Shown here: piece by piece, positions 7,247 to 13,854 of the stretch
Numbering within the stretch: position 1 is the first letter of the stretch
Layout of the letters: the number at the start of each line of letters is the position of its first letter
NCBI GenBank assembly: GCA_050179115.1
Contig: JBFXFL010000045.1
Coordinates: 1 to 20,549, forward strand
Direction: 5' to 3'
DNA length: 20,549 nucleotides
DNA from: JAGPUQ01 sp050179115
GTDB lineage: Bacteria > Pseudomonadota > Gammaproteobacteria > Pseudomonadales > Porticoccaceae
Notes under the pieces: generated by a model
The model's input: the letters and a program-made list of their open reading frames with translations, nothing else
Database searches by the model: none
Told to the model about the DNA's origin: nothing
Made by a program: the position numbers and the translations under genes

Positions 7247-8461
7247 TCAGGCCTTGATCTTGTCGGTGAAGTGCGGCCACACGTGCTTCGTCATCAGTTC
7301 CATGTGACGCATCATCGGCTTTTGCGGCAACAACTCGTTGTAATTCATCATCCAGAAGTAATCGACGGGCAGCGCCTTGAACAGGGCTTCCAGCTTGCGC
7401 TTGACGGTGTCCGGGCTGCCGTAGATGACCAGTCCGCGCTCGACGAGGGAATCGAAATCGTTCTTCACCGTCATCGGATCTTCGCCGGGCAGGGTGATCG
7501 CCGCGTTGAACCCGAAGGGCTGGAAGAACTTGCACCAGAGGAAGGTGCCCGCATCCAGCGCCAGCGCCTTGGCTTCCGCGTCGGTGTCGGCGCAGACGAT
7601 TTCCCGCGTGATGCCCATTCTGGCGCCGAACCTCTGGGATTTGCCGGTGGTTTTCTCCAGCTCCTCCTGGGCGGCGCGGAACTGGCCCTTGGCCGCTTCC
7701 ATGTCGCCGGCGATGATGGAGATCGGCGACACATTGTGGCGCATGGCCCAGCGGATGGTTTTCTCCGAGAAGCTGAAGGGCTGGAACAGATCGGGAATGC
7801 GCTTGTTGTAGGTCTTCGGCGCGATGCCGATTTCGCGCACTATGCCATTGGCGTCGACACCCTGGCCGAATTCGGCGCTCACTTCATGGGCAGGCCAGTA
7901 AATCTCTGCCGGCGGAATCTGCCAGTGCTTGCCCTGGTGCGAGAAGGTATCGTTGCTCCACGCCTTCATGATGATGTCGAAGTGCTCTTCGTACAGCTCG
8001 CGCTTGGTGTCCTCGTAGAGCTGGGCGTGATCGCCATCATTCCGGCGCAGCGCCTCGAACCGCTGACCAAGCACGTTGACCCAGCGCGACTGATAACCGC
8101 GGGCGAAGCCCGCGAAAGCACGGCCCTGGGTCATTTGGTCGAGAATCGCGATGTCCTCCGCCACCCGAATCGGATGCTGGGACGGCAGCACATTTCCCAA
8201 CTGTCCAACCCGGAGCCGCTTGGTATGCAGGCCCAGATAGAGGTCGAGCATGATCGGATTGGTGGAAACTTCCTCGCCTTCGATGTGAAAGTGGTGTTCG
8301 GTAAAACCGAAACCGTAATAGCCGGTCTCATCGATATACCTGGCCTGTTCCACCAGATTCCTGAGCATGGTCTGGTACAGATCGGTGCGCACGCCGGCCA
8401 TGCCTTTCTCGATCTCGGCCCGCGGGCCGATGGTCGGCATCGAAAATATGCCTACTTCCAT
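7247..8461 (-). CDS. LLM-class flavin-dependent oxidoreductase (luciferase-like monooxygenase)
   Basis: A 404-residue protein of the bacterial luciferase-like family, which hydroxylates or cleaves substrates with FMNH2 or F420H2. Evidence includes the N-terminal barrel motif GFGFTEHHF near residue 51, LGNVLPSQHPIRVAEDIAILD and FAGFARGYQ in the first half, and a C-terminal GSPDTVKRKLEAL typical of the family. The start ATG is preceded by GGGGAGG 6 nt upstream. It is the last gene before a strong terminator and follows SDR 1 by 126 bp. No reductase partner is encoded nearby, so reduced flavin would come from elsewhere in the genome. Oxidation of the cluster substrate is inference from context. 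Confidence 0.9.
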   Translation of the reverse strand: MEVGIFSMPTIGPRAEIEKGMAGVRTDLYQTMLRNLVEQARYIDETGYYGFGFTEHHFHIEGEEVSTNPIMLDLYLGLHTKRLRVGQLGNVLPSQHPIRVAEDIAILDQMTQGRAFAGFARGYQSRWVNVLGQRFEALRRNDGDHAQLYEDTKRELYEEHFDIIMKAWSNDTFSHQGKHWQIPPAEIYWPAHEVSAEFGQGVDANGIVREIGIAPKTYNKRIPDLFQPFSFSEKTIRWAMRHNVSPISIIAGDMEAAKGQFRAAQEELEKTTGKSQRFGARMGITREIVCADTDAEAKALALDAGTFLWCKFFQPFGFNAAITLPGEDPMTVKNDFDSLVERGLVIYGSPDTVKRKLEALFKALPVDYFWMMNYNELLPQKPMMRHMELMTKHVWPHFTDKIKA

Positions 8462-8523
8462 TATCGCCTCCCCTGTCGTCGAACCGCGATGCGGCGGTCC
8501 GGCCTTATTTGATTAGGTCTATC

Positions 8524-8544
8524 CCGCGGGCCAGCGACCCGCGG
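8524..8544 (-). terminator. GC-rich stem-loop between SDR 1 and LLM genes
   Basis: A 7-bp perfect stem (CCGCGGG/CCCGCGG) with a 7-nt loop has no U-tract on the minus strand. It may be an inter-cistron hairpin affecting mRNA stability rather than a terminator. Confidence 0.35.
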
Positions 8545-8548
8545 AACG

Positions 8549-8570
8549 TTGTTGGCAACATTGTTGGCAA
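8549..8570. repeat. Direct repeat TTGTTGGCAA
   Basis: The 10-mer occurs at 8549-8558 and 8561-8570, offset by 12 bp, in the gap just after the SDR 1 stop. No function is evident. Confidence 0.4.
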
Positions 8571-8587
8571 AACAGAGCTGCCGTACG

Positions 8588-9352
8588 CTAGCAGGCGATG
8601 GCGCCACCGTCCACCACCATGGCGTGGCCGGTGACGAAGGAGGCCTGATCCGAGCACAGCCACACCGCGGCCTCGCCGATTTCGGAGGGCGCGCCGAAGC
8701 GGCCAATGGGTTCGAAGCCGACCATGGCCTGCTCCAGCTTGGGATTGGTCGCAAACATCCGCTCCAGCATCGGCGTGCGGATCACGCCCGGGCAAACCGC
8801 GTTGACGCGAATGCCCTTGGTGGCGTATTCCAGCGCCGCCGTCTTGGTCAGACCCACCACGCCGTGCTTGGCGGCGACATAGGCGCCGGCGTTTTTTGAA
8901 CCGACCAGCCCGGCAATCGACGCGGTGCTGACGATGGCGCCGGGGCCGCGCTGTTCCAGAAACTGCCGCACCTGATATTTGATGCAGAGAAACACGCCCT
9001 TCAGATTGACGTTGTAGTTGAAATCGAAATTTTCCTCGGTGCATTCATGAATGCGGGTCCAGGCACCTTCGACGCCGGCATTGTTGTAGGCACAGTCGAG
9101 CCGTCCGTACTGGCTCACCGTCGCCTTCACCAGGTTTTCAACATCGGCGCCTTTCGACACATCGCAACGCACGAAGGTGGCCTCACCACCGGCGTCGCGA
9201 ATCAGTTTCACGGTCTCCGCGCCGGCCGCTTCCTGAAGGTCGGAAACCACTACCCTTGCGCCTTCGCGGGCGAAAATCTGCGCCGCCGCGCGCCCGATGC
9301 CACCTGCCGCGCCGGTTACCAGCGCGACCTTGCCTTGTACTGTGCCTGCCAT
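8588..9352 (-). CDS. SDR family NAD-dependent oxidoreductase (SDR 1)
   Basis: A 254-residue classical short-chain dehydrogenase. The cofactor motif TGAAGGIG is at 13-20, D38 at the end of strand 2 favours NAD over NADP, and NNAG is at 90-93. The catalytic set is S145, Y158 and K162 (YVAAK), and VDGG lies close to the C-terminus as usual. Length is normal. The start ATG has GGGAG 7 nt upstream. It lies 76 bp after the CoA transferase gene and is similar along its whole length to SDR 2 at 10731-11498, with more than half the positions identical by eye. A role in alcohol/ketone oxidation, perhaps of a hydroxyacyl-CoA, is inference from neighbours. Confidence 0.93.
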   Translation of the reverse strand: MAGTVQGKVALVTGAAGGIGRAAAQIFAREGARVVVSDLQEAAGAETVKLIRDAGGEATFVRCDVSKGADVENLVKATVSQYGRLDCAYNNAGVEGAWTRIHECTEENFDFNYNVNLKGVFLCIKYQVRQFLEQRGPGAIVSTASIAGLVGSKNAGAYVAAKHGVVGLTKTAALEYATKGIRVNAVCPGVIRTPMLERMFATNPKLEQAMVGFEPIGRFGAPSEIGEAAVWLCSDQASFVTGHAMVVDGGAIAC

Positions 9353-9407
9353 GACTTACTCCCGTGGTTGGTTGATGAATGAAAAAGTCGTGTCGCCGAT
9401 GCGGGCC

Positions 9408-9432
9408 CAGTAGCTTTTCAACAAGCTGCTAG
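9408..9432 (-). other. Imperfect hairpin across the CoA transferase stop codon
   Basis: On the minus strand the arms CTAGCAGCTT and AAGCTACTGG pair with one mismatch and one G-T pair around a 6-nt loop. The stem includes the TAG stop of the CoA transferase. There is no T-run after it. It may be a translational or stability element, or chance. Confidence 0.25.
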
Positions 9433-10661
9433 GCGCGCGCCGCCGCCTGCGCCGGAATCGGCTCACTGTGCAGCACGCCCCGTTTGACCAGATCAGCGAT
9501 GCGCGCGCCGCTGTAACCCAGACAATCGCCGAGGACTTCGGCATTGTGTTCGCCCAGATAGGGCGCCTCCAGATCCAGGTGCGCCGGAAACTCGGAAAAC
9601 CGCAACGGCATGCCCGGCGCCAGAAAATTGCCCAAGGTTCGATCATAGATCGTGCGCACTGTCTCGCGCTCGATCAGGTGCGGGTGCCGACAGGCCTGCT
9701 CCACGCTGAGAATGGGCGCCACCGGAATGTGGCCTTCACCGAGAATCCGGATCGCCGCCTCATCGCTCTCTTGCGCCTGCAGCCAGTCCTCGATGATGAC
9801 GATCAGGTCCTTCTGGTTTTTTGCGCGCGAAGCGTTGTCGATATAGCGGGGATCCTCGGCGAGTTCCGGTCGGCCCATGATCTCGCACAACTTCGGCCAC
9901 ATGTGCAGGATCGGCAGCAGAAACAGATAGGAATCCTTGCTCTTGAAAATGCCGCCGGGAGCGACCGCATAGTGATGCGAGCCCGAGCGGGTGGGCTTGA
10001 TCTCGCCCTTGCTGCACGACCAGGCCTGCACATTCACCTCGTGGTAGTGGAAGTAGCTGTCGAGCAGCGAGATATCGAGATACTGGCCCTTGCCGGTCCG
10101 CTCCCGGTACAGCAGCGCGAAGGCGATGGCGCAGGCCGCATGCACGCCGGTACTGACATCGCCGATCGCCGCCATCGGAAACGCCGGTGGTTTGTCGGGA
10201 TCGCCGATCATGCTGGTGATGCCCGAATACGCCTGGCCGATGTTGTCGAAGCCGGGCAGATGGGCGAGCGGACCGCTCTGGCCAAACGCGGAAATCGCGC
10301 ACATGACGATCCTGGGATTCACCGCCTTGATGGCGTCGTAGCCGAGCCCGAGCCGGTCCATCACGCCGGGCGCGAAGTTCTCGATCAGCACATCGCTCTG
10401 CGCCGCCAGTTCCTTGACGATGGCGACACCTTCCGGCGACTTCAGATCCACCGCGACGCTGCGCTTGCCGCGGTTCTGCTGCACATAGTAGGCACTGCGC
10501 CCATCCTTGCCGAGAAAGGGAAACTTGCGGCTCGGGTCGCCGCCCGGCCATTCGATCTTGATTACTTCGGCGCCCGCTTCGACCATCACCCGGGTCGCTG
10601 CGGGGCCGGCGAGAAACTGCGTCAGATCCAGTACCTTGTAGCCATCCAGTACATGTTTCAT
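9429..10661 (-). CDS. Family III CoA transferase (CaiB/BaiF)
   Basis: A 410-residue enzyme that moves CoA between carboxylic acids through an aspartyl intermediate. LDGYKVLDLTQFLAGPAATR opens the protein. NRGKRSVAVDLK lies at 63-74, SAFGQSGP at 124-131, and the catalytic aspartate is D168 in IGDVSTG. The length matches the formyl-CoA transferase family. The start ATG has GGGAGGG about 8 nt upstream. It lies between two similar SDR genes, with gaps of 69 and 76 bp. In this cluster it probably activates an acid intermediate to its CoA ester, without ATP, for breakdown by the divergent enoyl-CoA hydratase. The CoA donor and acceptor are unknown. Confidence 0.93.
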   Translation of the reverse strand: MKHVLDGYKVLDLTQFLAGPAATRVMVEAGAEVIKIEWPGGDPSRKFPFLGKDGRSAYYVQQNRGKRSVAVDLKSPEGVAIVKELAAQSDVLIENFAPGVMDRLGLGYDAIKAVNPRIVMCAISAFGQSGPLAHLPGFDNIGQAYSGITSMIGDPDKPPAFPMAAIGDVSTGVHAACAIAFALLYRERTGKGQYLDISLLDSYFHYHEVNVQAWSCSKGEIKPTRSGSHHYAVAPGGIFKSKDSYLFLLPILHMWPKLCEIMGRPELAEDPRYIDNASRAKNQKDLIVIIEDWLQAQESDEAAIRILGEGHIPVAPILSVEQACRHPHLIERETVRTIYDRTLGNFLAPGMPLRFSEFPAHLDLEAPYLGEHNAEVLGDCLGYSGARIADLVKRGVLHSEPIPAQAAARA

Positions 10662-10694
10662 GGTGTAGCCCTCCCGTTATTGTTATGGAGACAG

Positions 10695-10717
10695 GCGCCG
10701 CATCAGGTTCGCGGCGC
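10695..10717 (-). other. GC stem-loop between SDR 2 and CoA transferase genes
   Basis: A 7-bp stem (GCGCCGC/GCGGCGC) with a 9-nt loop lies in the 69-bp gap. No T-run follows on the minus strand. It is one of several such hairpins between genes of this run. Confidence 0.3.
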
Positions 10718-10730
10718 GTGCAGATTCGAC

Positions 10731-11498
10731 TTATTGGGCAAAGGAGCCGCCATCCACCGACATGGCAAGGCCGGTGACAAAGGATGCCCGGTCGGAGCAC
10801 AGCCAGGCCACGGCTTCGGCGATTTCGCCGGGTTTGCCCAGCCGCCCCACCGGCTCCATCTTGCGCATCATCTCGTAACCTTTCTCCGAACCGCCGACGA
10901 TGCGGTTCAGCATCGGCGTCTCGATGGCACCCGGGCATACCGCATTCACCCGGATGTCCTGCCTGGCGAACTCCAGCGCAGCGGTCTTGGTGAGGCCGAT
11001 CACGCCGTGCTTGGCAGCGACATAGGCATTGCCGCGCGGCACGCCCACCAGACCCGCGAGCGACGAGGTGTTGACGATGGCCCCGGGCGAACCCTGACGC
11101 AGGAACTGCTCGATCTCGTATTTCATGCACCACCACACGCCCTTGAGATTGACGTTGATGTTGAGATCGAAATTTTCCTCGGTGCAGGTAATCGTGGTGG
11201 CGCGAGTGTCGCCCTCGACACCGGCATTGTTGAAGGCCACATCCAGCCGTCCGAATGCCGCGACCGCTCCCGCCACCAGGGCTTCCACCTCGGGGCCCCT
11301 GGCAACATCGCAGCGCACAAAGACCGCCTGCCCGCCCGCCTGTCTGACCAGCTCGACGGTCTCTTCACCACCTTGGATATTGACGTCGGACACCACCACC
11401 CGGGCGCCTTCTCGCGCAAAAATCAGCGCGGCCTGACGGCCGATGCCGGAACCCGAACCCGTGATCAGTGCAACCTTGTCCTGCAGATCTCCCGCCAT
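10731..11498 (-). CDS. SDR family NAD-dependent oxidoreductase (SDR 2)
   Basis: A 255-residue classical short-chain dehydrogenase. TGSGSGIG at 13-20 binds the cofactor, D38 points to NAD, NNAG lies at 90-93 and the catalytic residues are S146, Y159 and K163. The C-terminal region ends with VDGGSFAQ. It is the first gene of the minus-strand run, facing the enoyl-CoA hydratase gene across a 187-bp intergenic region with candidate promoters for both. The start ATG follows GGGGTGG. It is a paralogue of SDR 1, and both share FVRCDV, CTEENFD, NVNLKGV and AAKHGV. The pair may act on successive or stereoisomeric alcohols of the same pathway; this is inference. Confidence 0.93.
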   Translation of the reverse strand: MAGDLQDKVALITGSGSGIGRQAALIFAREGARVVVSDVNIQGGEETVELVRQAGGQAVFVRCDVARGPEVEALVAGAVAAFGRLDVAFNNAGVEGDTRATTITCTEENFDLNINVNLKGVWWCMKYEIEQFLRQGSPGAIVNTSSLAGLVGVPRGNAYVAAKHGVIGLTKTAALEFARQDIRVNAVCPGAIETPMLNRIVGGSEKGYEMMRKMEPVGRLGKPGEIAEAVAWLCSDRASFVTGLAMSVDGGSFAQ

Positions 11499-11558
11499 CT
11501 CGCCACCCCGGAATGTTTGCGCAGGCTCTGCGGCCCGCGACAGTTATGGTCTTGCCGC

Positions 11559-11586
11559 AGCTTACGCGCCACCCCCCGGCTGTCAA
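11559..11586 (-). promoter_or_regulatory. Candidate promoter for the SDR 2-led operon
   Basis: On the minus strand a perfect -35 TTGACA (11586-11581) is followed after 16 bp by TAAGCT (11564-11559), a weak -10. The start point would lie about 54 nt upstream of the SDR 2 ATG. Confidence 0.4.
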
Positions 11587-11595
11587 CCGGACGGC

Positions 11596-11623
11596 TCGAC
11601 CGGACCGGGCTTTGACGTATTAT
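11596..11623 (+). promoter_or_regulatory. Candidate promoter for the enoyl-CoA hydratase operon
   Basis: TCGACC (11596-11601) and TATTAT (11618-11623, five of six consensus) are separated by 16 bp. It would start transcription about 55 nt before the GTG at 11686. It is back to back with the SDR 2 candidate promoter, so a shared regulator could control both. Confidence 0.35.
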
Positions 11624-11685
11624 GGCAAGCCCTTGACCCGGGGCGGATGCGCCCCACTCGACCGATCCCGCTACCGGAGGATTCC

Positions 11686-12483
11686 GTGAAAACACGCGCC
11701 AGCGCCGACGACCTGCTCTACGAAAAAAGGGGCAAGCTCGCCTATCTGACTTTCAACCGGCCGAGCGAGATGAACTCCATCACGCCGGAAATGCTCTCTG
11801 ATCTGGAGCTCATCACCGAGGACTTCAAACAGGACCGGGAAGCCCTGGTGCTGATCGTCACCGGCGCGGGCGACAAGGCATTTTCGGCCGGCGCCGACCT
11901 CAAGAAGACCATTACCAAGCTGACCAATGAAGCGAGCAGCGGCGGACGTTTTCTCGACAATCCGCAGCAGCGCTTCTTCAGCACCTGCTACAAGCCGATC
12001 ATCGCCGCGATCAACGGCTTCTGCCTGGCCGGCGGCACCGAGATCATCCAGGGCATGGACATCCGCATCGCCGCCGAGCACGCCAGGTTCGGCCTGCCCG
12101 AAGTCCATTGGGCCATCATTCCCGGCGGCGGCTCCCATGTGCGCCTGCCGCGCCAGATTCCCTATTGCCACGCCATGGACATCATCCTGACCGGTCGCCA
12201 GATCACCGCGCAGGAAGCGCTCGCCTTCGGCCTGATCAACAAGGTGGTGCCGGCGAATCAGGTCATGGCGGAGGCGGAACGCTACGCCAAGCTCATTTGC
12301 AGCAACGGCCCGCTCGCCGTGCAGGCCGCCAAGGAAGCCGTGATCAATGCCTACAACCAGTCCTGGGAGGAAGCCTTCCGTACCGAGGCGCTGATCGCCG
12401 AGCGCGTGTTCAAGACCGAGGACGCCAAAGAGGGTCCAAGGTCCTTCGCCGAAAAGCGCGAGCCGGTCTACCACGGCAGGTAG
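11686..12483 (+). CDS. Enoyl-CoA hydratase/isomerase family protein
   Basis: A 265-residue crotonase-fold enzyme. FSAGADL near residue 66 and the AINGFCLAGGTEI stretch form the CoA and oxyanion-hole region. E119 and E139 (in FGLPE) match both catalytic glutamates of hydratases, so hydration of a trans-2-enoyl-CoA is likely. I chose GTG at 11686 because GGAGG lies 5 nt upstream; an in-frame ATG at 11647 is possible but has a poorly spaced site. The frame stays open further upstream, but into the opposite gene. It heads a plus-strand unit divergent from the catabolic run, with the next gene 6 bp on. It probably acts in beta-oxidation of the CoA ester made in region 1. Confidence 0.9.
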   Translation: MKTRASADDLLYEKRGKLAYLTFNRPSEMNSITPEMLSDLELITEDFKQDREALVLIVTGAGDKAFSAGADLKKTITKLTNEASSGGRFLDNPQQRFFSTCYKPIIAAINGFCLAGGTEIIQGMDIRIAAEHARFGLPEVHWAIIPGGGSHVRLPRQIPYCHAMDIILTGRQITAQEALAFGLINKVVPANQVMAEAERYAKLICSNGPLAVQAAKEAVINAYNQSWEEAFRTEALIAERVFKTEDAKEGPRSFAEKREPVYHGR

Positions 12484-12489
12484 CCTTCG

Positions 12490-12957
12490 ATGTGCCGGCA
12501 GCATCGCGGTACCATCGGCGCTGGATCGGGGCGCACGACTGCCGGCGCGGTTTTTCACCCGTCCGTTACGGGCGCGCACCGCTTCCGGCACATCCCGCTG
12601 CGGAGGCTCGTCTGCGCGGCCATCGCACTCGCGGCACTGCCGGGCGTGGCCGCGACTTTTCCCATCGACTTGCACCCGGACTGGGGCGACGTGAACATCA
12701 CCGCCGAAACCGGCACCATCGAAGGCTCCCGTCCGCTCACCTATGTGAGACTGTCCAGCCAGGATTCGCGCAAGGCACGCTGCCGTGTCACCTTCGATAT
12801 GCGCGCACTGCGTCCCGAAGTGTTTCATCGCCAACTGGCGCCGGGCAAAACACTCACGATCCACTACGGTCCGATGAGAGTCGTCAATCGCATGAGCATC
12901 GACGTGCACTGCACCCCGATGCACACCATCACCAAGCCTGCCCCGGAGACAGACTGA
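12490..12957 (+). CDS. Small secreted cysteine-containing protein, function unknown
   Basis: A 155-residue frame between the hydratase (6 bp gap) and the thioesterase (TGATG overlap). A basic region ending RHIPLRRL is followed by a hydrophobic stretch CAAIALAALPGVAA at about 42-55, which looks like a signal peptide cleaved before TFPID. The mature part, about 100 residues, has two cysteines (RCRVTFD and VHCTP) that could form one disulfide, and looks like a small beta domain. It resembles, from memory, short periplasmic proteins of Pseudomonas misnamed 3-phosphoglycerate kinase; this is unverified. The N-terminal 37 residues ahead of the signal are unusually long, so translation may start later, perhaps at a non-ATG codon, although no strong ribosome site was seen. 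Confidence 0.65.
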   Translation: MCRQHRGTIGAGSGRTTAGAVFHPSVTGAHRFRHIPLRRLVCAAIALAALPGVAATFPIDLHPDWGDVNITAETGTIEGSRPLTYVRLSSQDSRKARCRVTFDMRALRPEVFHRQLAPGKTLTIHYGPMRVVNRMSIDVHCTPMHTITKPAPETD

Positions 12958-13847
12958 TGGGAGCCATGACGCCCACGGTGCGCGCCAACGTGAAGGCCTG
13001 GGAGTGCGACATCATGGCGCACATGAACGTCCAGCATTACCTCGCGCGCTCGGCGGAAACCGTCGGGCAATTGCAGGCGCTGCTCGGATTGCCACCCGGT
13101 ACCGGCCTGCGCCACCGCGCCGAGCGCGTGCTGTTCATGCGCGAACTGCGCAACGGTGACAGCTTCACCATCGACACCGGAATTCTCGCGCTCGCGAGAA
13201 ACGGTCTGACCACCTTCAACGAGATGCGCAACATCGACACCGGCGCGATAGCCGCGCGCTTCATCATCGAATTCGCCTACACCGAACGCGCCAACGGTCG
13301 CGAACTTGAGTTGCCCGCCGCTGTGCGCGATGCCGCACAAGCCCTGACCATCGATACCCCCGCGGATTTGCGCCCGCGGGAACCCCTGCCACAACCGCCC
13401 GCCCGCGACTGGGCCACGGCGCAAGCGCTGGGCCTGTTCGATACCGCGCGCGGCACCATCGAACCCTGGGAATGTGATGCCCAGGGCGAACTGCACCCGC
13501 GCTTTTTCATGGCGCGCTGTTCCGATGCCGTCACCCATTTGCAACATCACTACGGCCTGACGCCCGAATACCGGCGCCAGCGCGGGCTGGGCAGCGCCGC
13601 GCTCGAATACAACATCGAGTTTCACCGCCCGCTGCGCGCCGGCGACGGCATCATCACACGCAGCGGACTGCGCGAAATGCGCGGCAAGATTCAGTATTTC
13701 TTTCACTGGTTCATGGACGCGGCGACCCGCGAAACGGTCGCCACCGTGGAGACGGCAGGCACCTTGTTCGATTTCGAATCGCGGCGTTCCGTCGACATTC
13801 CGGACGATCTGCGCGAACTGGCCACACCGCACATCAAGCGGTTTTAG
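12957..13847 (+). CDS. Tandem hotdog-fold acyl-CoA thioesterase
   Basis: A 296-residue protein made of two hotdog domains. The first (about 1-130) has WECDIMAHMNVQHY at 15-28, matching the D-x-x-x-H-M-N active site of 4-hydroxybenzoyl-CoA thioesterase-like enzymes. The second (about 165-296) repeats WECD at 171-174, followed by ELHPRFF. The two halves are therefore an internal duplication, and only the first keeps the full motif. The ATG at 12957 overlaps the stop of the preceding gene and has GGAG about 8 nt upstream; another ATG three codons on is possible. It likely hydrolyses an acyl- or aroyl-CoA in the cytosol, releasing the product of the CoA pathway. The substrate is unknown. Confidence 0.83.
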   Translation: MGAMTPTVRANVKAWECDIMAHMNVQHYLARSAETVGQLQALLGLPPGTGLRHRAERVLFMRELRNGDSFTIDTGILALARNGLTTFNEMRNIDTGAIAARFIIEFAYTERANGRELELPAAVRDAAQALTIDTPADLRPREPLPQPPARDWATAQALGLFDTARGTIEPWECDAQGELHPRFFMARCSDAVTHLQHHYGLTPEYRRQRGLGSAALEYNIEFHRPLRAGDGIITRSGLREMRGKIQYFFHWFMDAATRETVATVETAGTLFDFESRRSVDIPDDLRELATPHIKRF

Positions 13848-13854
13848 TGACTCA

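Noticed and set aside
8588..11498. SDR similarity as a possible composite transposon or recombination repeat
   Set aside because: Similarity is at protein level only, the genes are intact, and no transposase or terminal repeats are present.
9468..11615. 715-codon plus-strand open frame across the CoA transferase and SDR 2 genes
   Set aside because: Antisense shadow; both minus-strand genes have full catalytic motifs and ribosome sites.
11443..11685. N-terminal extension of the enoyl-CoA hydratase frame
   Set aside because: It runs into the divergent SDR 2 gene and the promoter region. The GTG at 11686 has a well-spaced GGAGG, and the crotonase fold begins soon after it.
12108..12956. Upstream extension of the thioesterase frame through the hydratase gene
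   Set aside because: The extra sequence overlaps two real genes in another frame and is arginine-rich filler. The ATG at 12957 has a ribosome site and precedes the hotdog motif.
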